A stretch of DNA of 64,000 nucleotides. Source: VXYK01 sp965214565. GTDB taxonomy: Bacteria; Actinomycetota; Acidimicrobiia; Acidimicrobiales; Aldehydirespiratoraceae. The position numbers and the translations under genes were made by a program. Shown here in pieces: positions 62,494-64,000 of this stretch. Below the pieces are notes generated by a model. It was not told the DNA's origin, searched no databases, and worked only from the letters and a program-made list of their open reading frames with translations. The stretch is from NCBI GenBank assembly GCA_965214565.1, contig OZ243951.1:1-64000 (forward strand), in the 5' to 3' direction. Position 1 is the first letter of the stretch. The number at the start of each line of letters is the position of its first letter.

Positions 62494-63270
62494 ATGCTCC
62501 AGTACCTGAAGAAGCGTTGGAACTACTTCATCGCCAGATCGAACCAGAATTTCGAGGAGTCCGCCGACCCTAAAGTCCAGCTGGAACAGGCCATCAACGA
62601 GGCCAAAGACCAGCACAATCGGCTCCGCGGGCAAGCGGCCAACGTCATCGCCAACCAGAAGCAGACCGAGCTTCGACTCAACCGCGCCATCGAGGAACTC
62701 GAGCGCTACAGCGGCAACGCCCGACAGGCCGTCAAGATGGCCGACGAAGCCACCCGCTCCGGACACGCCGAGAACCTGGAGCGCTACACAGACGCGGCCG
62801 AACACTTCGCCAACCGGATCGTGATCCTCGAAGAAGAGATCGAGAGCCTCAAGGGCCTCTACTTCCAAGCCTCAGACGCAGCTGACCAGGCCAAGGCTGC
62901 CGTCGAGCAGAACGCCGGACTGCTCCAGAAGAAGCTCGGGCAGCGCCAAGCACTGTTGAGCCAACTCGACCAGGCCAAGATGCAGGAGACCGTCAACGCC
63001 GCCATGAGCACCCTGTCAGAGGCGGTCGGGGAGGACGTCCCTACCTTCGACCAGGTACGCGACAAGATCGAGGCCCGCTACGCACGGGCCAAGGCGACAG
63101 CAGAACTCACCGAGAGCCATGTCGAGACACAGGTCTACGAGGTCGAGAAGGCCGCTCGCAAGATCGAGGCCCAGTCACGGCTCGAGATGATCCGCTCCAA
63201 CCTCGGAATCGACACCCCCGGAACCGCAGAGGCAATCACCGAGACCAGCGGCGATCCAGGCACTCCCTAA
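62494..63270 (+). CDS. PspA/IM30 family membrane-stress protein
   Basis: PspA/IM30 (Vipp1) family protein, 258 aa, almost entirely long coiled-coil helices (LEQAINEAKDQHNRLRGQAA, LEEEIESLKGLYFQASDAA). These ESCRT-III-like proteins polymerise on damaged cytoplasmic membranes. The N-terminal amphipathic segment (LQYLKKRWNYFIARSNQNFE) is unusually aromatic. It lies 32 nt after murJ on the same strand, possibly cotranscribed, suggesting an envelope-maintenance pair. Confidence 0.9.
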   Translation: MLQYLKKRWNYFIARSNQNFEESADPKVQLEQAINEAKDQHNRLRGQAANVIANQKQTELRLNRAIEELERYSGNARQAVKMADEATRSGHAENLERYTDAAEHFANRIVILEEEIESLKGLYFQASDAADQAKAAVEQNAGLLQKKLGQRQALLSQLDQAKMQETVNAAMSTLSEAVGEDVPTFDQVRDKIEARYARAKATAELTESHVETQVYEVEKAARKIEAQSRLEMIRSNLGIDTPGTAEAITETSGDPGTP

Positions 63271-63280
63271 CCGACACCAG

Positions 63281-64000
63281 TCAGGCAGGGACCGTCACAA
63301 GGTCGTCTGCGTGGATGACCAGATGCAGCGCCCCCGCAGGCAGATCCTCACTCCGGCGACCCGCAACCGCGCGCAGATCGTCAGAACCATGACGAGTCAA
63401 CCCCTTGGCGAAGACCACCGCACCGTCGTCGACCACCTCAACCGGAGCACCCGCAGCAAACGAACCGTCGACCCCGCGCACACCCGCCGCCAGCAGCGAC
63501 TTGCCCCGTTCCAGCGCCCTGCGAGCCCCAGCGTCGACGGCGACAGTTCCCTGCGCGCCGACAGCGAAGGCGATCCAAAGTTTCCTCGCGGGCAGGCGGC
63601 TCTCGCGGGCGTGCACCATAGTGCCGCTACCGGCCACACCGTTCACTGCGTCGCGCAACACCGAATCACGGTCCGCGTCCGCGATCACCGAAGACACGCC
63701 CGACCAGGCTGCGATCTTGGCCGCATTTAGCTTCGAGGCCATACCACCGCTACCCCGGGCGGAACCGGCACCACCGACAACGGCCTCGGTCTGATGGTCG
63801 ATGCCCACGATCTCTGAGATCAGCGAAGCTTCAGAGTCGATGCGCGGATCCGCCGTGAGCACACCGGCCGTGTCTGTCAGCAGCACCAGGCGGACGGCGT
63901 CGACCAGGTTGGCGACCAGAGCCGCTATCCGGTCGTTGTCGCCGAACCGGATCTCGTCATCGGCAATGGCGTCGTTCTCATTCACCACCGGGACCACACC
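63281..64000 (-). CDS. proB: Glutamate 5-kinase, 3' part (partial at window edge)
   Basis: C-terminal part of ProB, which phosphorylates glutamate in proline synthesis; the 5' end lies beyond the window. VVPVVNENDAI and FGDNDRIAALVANLVDA, VLLTDTAGVLTADPR and GSGGMASKLNAAKIAAWSG belong to the amino acid kinase fold. A PUA domain (about the last 80 residues, SLLAAGVRGVDGSFAAGAPV) completes the long form of ProB. The stop converges on pspA with a 10-nt gap. Confidence 0.95.
   Translation of the reverse strand, partial: GVVPVVNENDAIADDEIRFGDNDRIAALVANLVDAVRLVLLTDTAGVLTADPRIDSEASLISEIVGIDHQTEAVVGGAGSARGSGGMASKLNAAKIAAWSGVSSVIADADRDSVLRDAVNGVAGSGTMVHARESRLPARKLWIAFAVGAQGTVAVDAGARRALERGKSLLAAGVRGVDGSFAAGAPVEVVDDGAVVFAKGLTRHGSDDLRAVAGRRSEDLPAGALHLVIHADDLVTVPA

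Overview
This 64 kb window is GC-rich, densely packed bacterial chromosome. The gene set points to Actinomycetota, and probably to the Acidimicrobiia: a BldD-like regulator, class II DAHP synthase, a PAC2-family protein, an HrdB-like sigma factor, an actinobacterial FolP2-type protein, an HrcA/DnaJ2-type stress pair, and many ATGA/GTGA start-stop overlaps. The placement below phylum is inference. No marker such as 16S rRNA is present.

Left part (1-8.8 kb, mostly minus strand): a SpoIIE-type phosphatase; der coupled to a PDZ/radical-SAM DUF512 gene; a divergent pair made of a pseudokinase-like membrane protein and a LysM protein; then bldD-like, dnaJ and hrcA.

Centre-left (8.9-23.5 kb): one 14.7 kb gene for a secreted, repetitive protein of about 4,890 residues. 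It sits between hrcA and lepA, where hemW is usually found. It carries a 16-base poly-G tract just after its start. As printed, the best start (ATG 23567, with a GAGGAG ribosome site and a TACAAT -10 box) is out of frame with the 4,800-codon body. A tract of 15 or 18 G would join them. This is either a phase-variation switch set OFF or a homopolymer sequencing error, and it is the observation most worth checking.

23.7-30.5 kb: conserved housekeeping and competence genes (lepA, rpsT, holA, folP2-like, comEC, comEA). 30.5-38.8 kb: an alpha-galactoside locus with an MsmK/UgpC-type ATPase, two permeases, a Tat lipoprotein binding protein, a GH4 glycosidase, a LacI regulator and galactokinase. A clear inverted-repeat operator lies in the GH4-lacI divergent region.

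38.8-42.4 kb: a thioredoxin-TPR protein, a PAC2 protein with a coupled oxidoreductase remnant, a GT-C-like membrane protein and tRNA-Ala(GGC). 42.4-51.9 kb: a tightly coupled minus-strand operon, in transcription order a class III aminotransferase, a 41-aa aminotransferase tail, an MttB-family methyltransferase without an amber codon, a dimethylglycine-dehydrogenase-like flavoprotein, a 44-aa Rossmann fragment, an aldehyde dehydrogenase, a SelA-like PLP enzyme and a D-glutamate-cyclase-like protein. It looks like a catabolic pathway for a methylated amine or betaine; the substrate is unknown.

52-64 kb: rsfS, a LytR-C protein, nadD, a sigma factor with a good promoter, class II DAHP synthase, a VWA/MoxR pair, proA, murJ, pspA and the 3' part of proB. 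The usual proB-proA-nadD-rsfS order survives on the minus strand but is interrupted by other genes. No intergenic gap exceeds 300 bases. I see no CRISPR array, IS element, prophage or rRNA.
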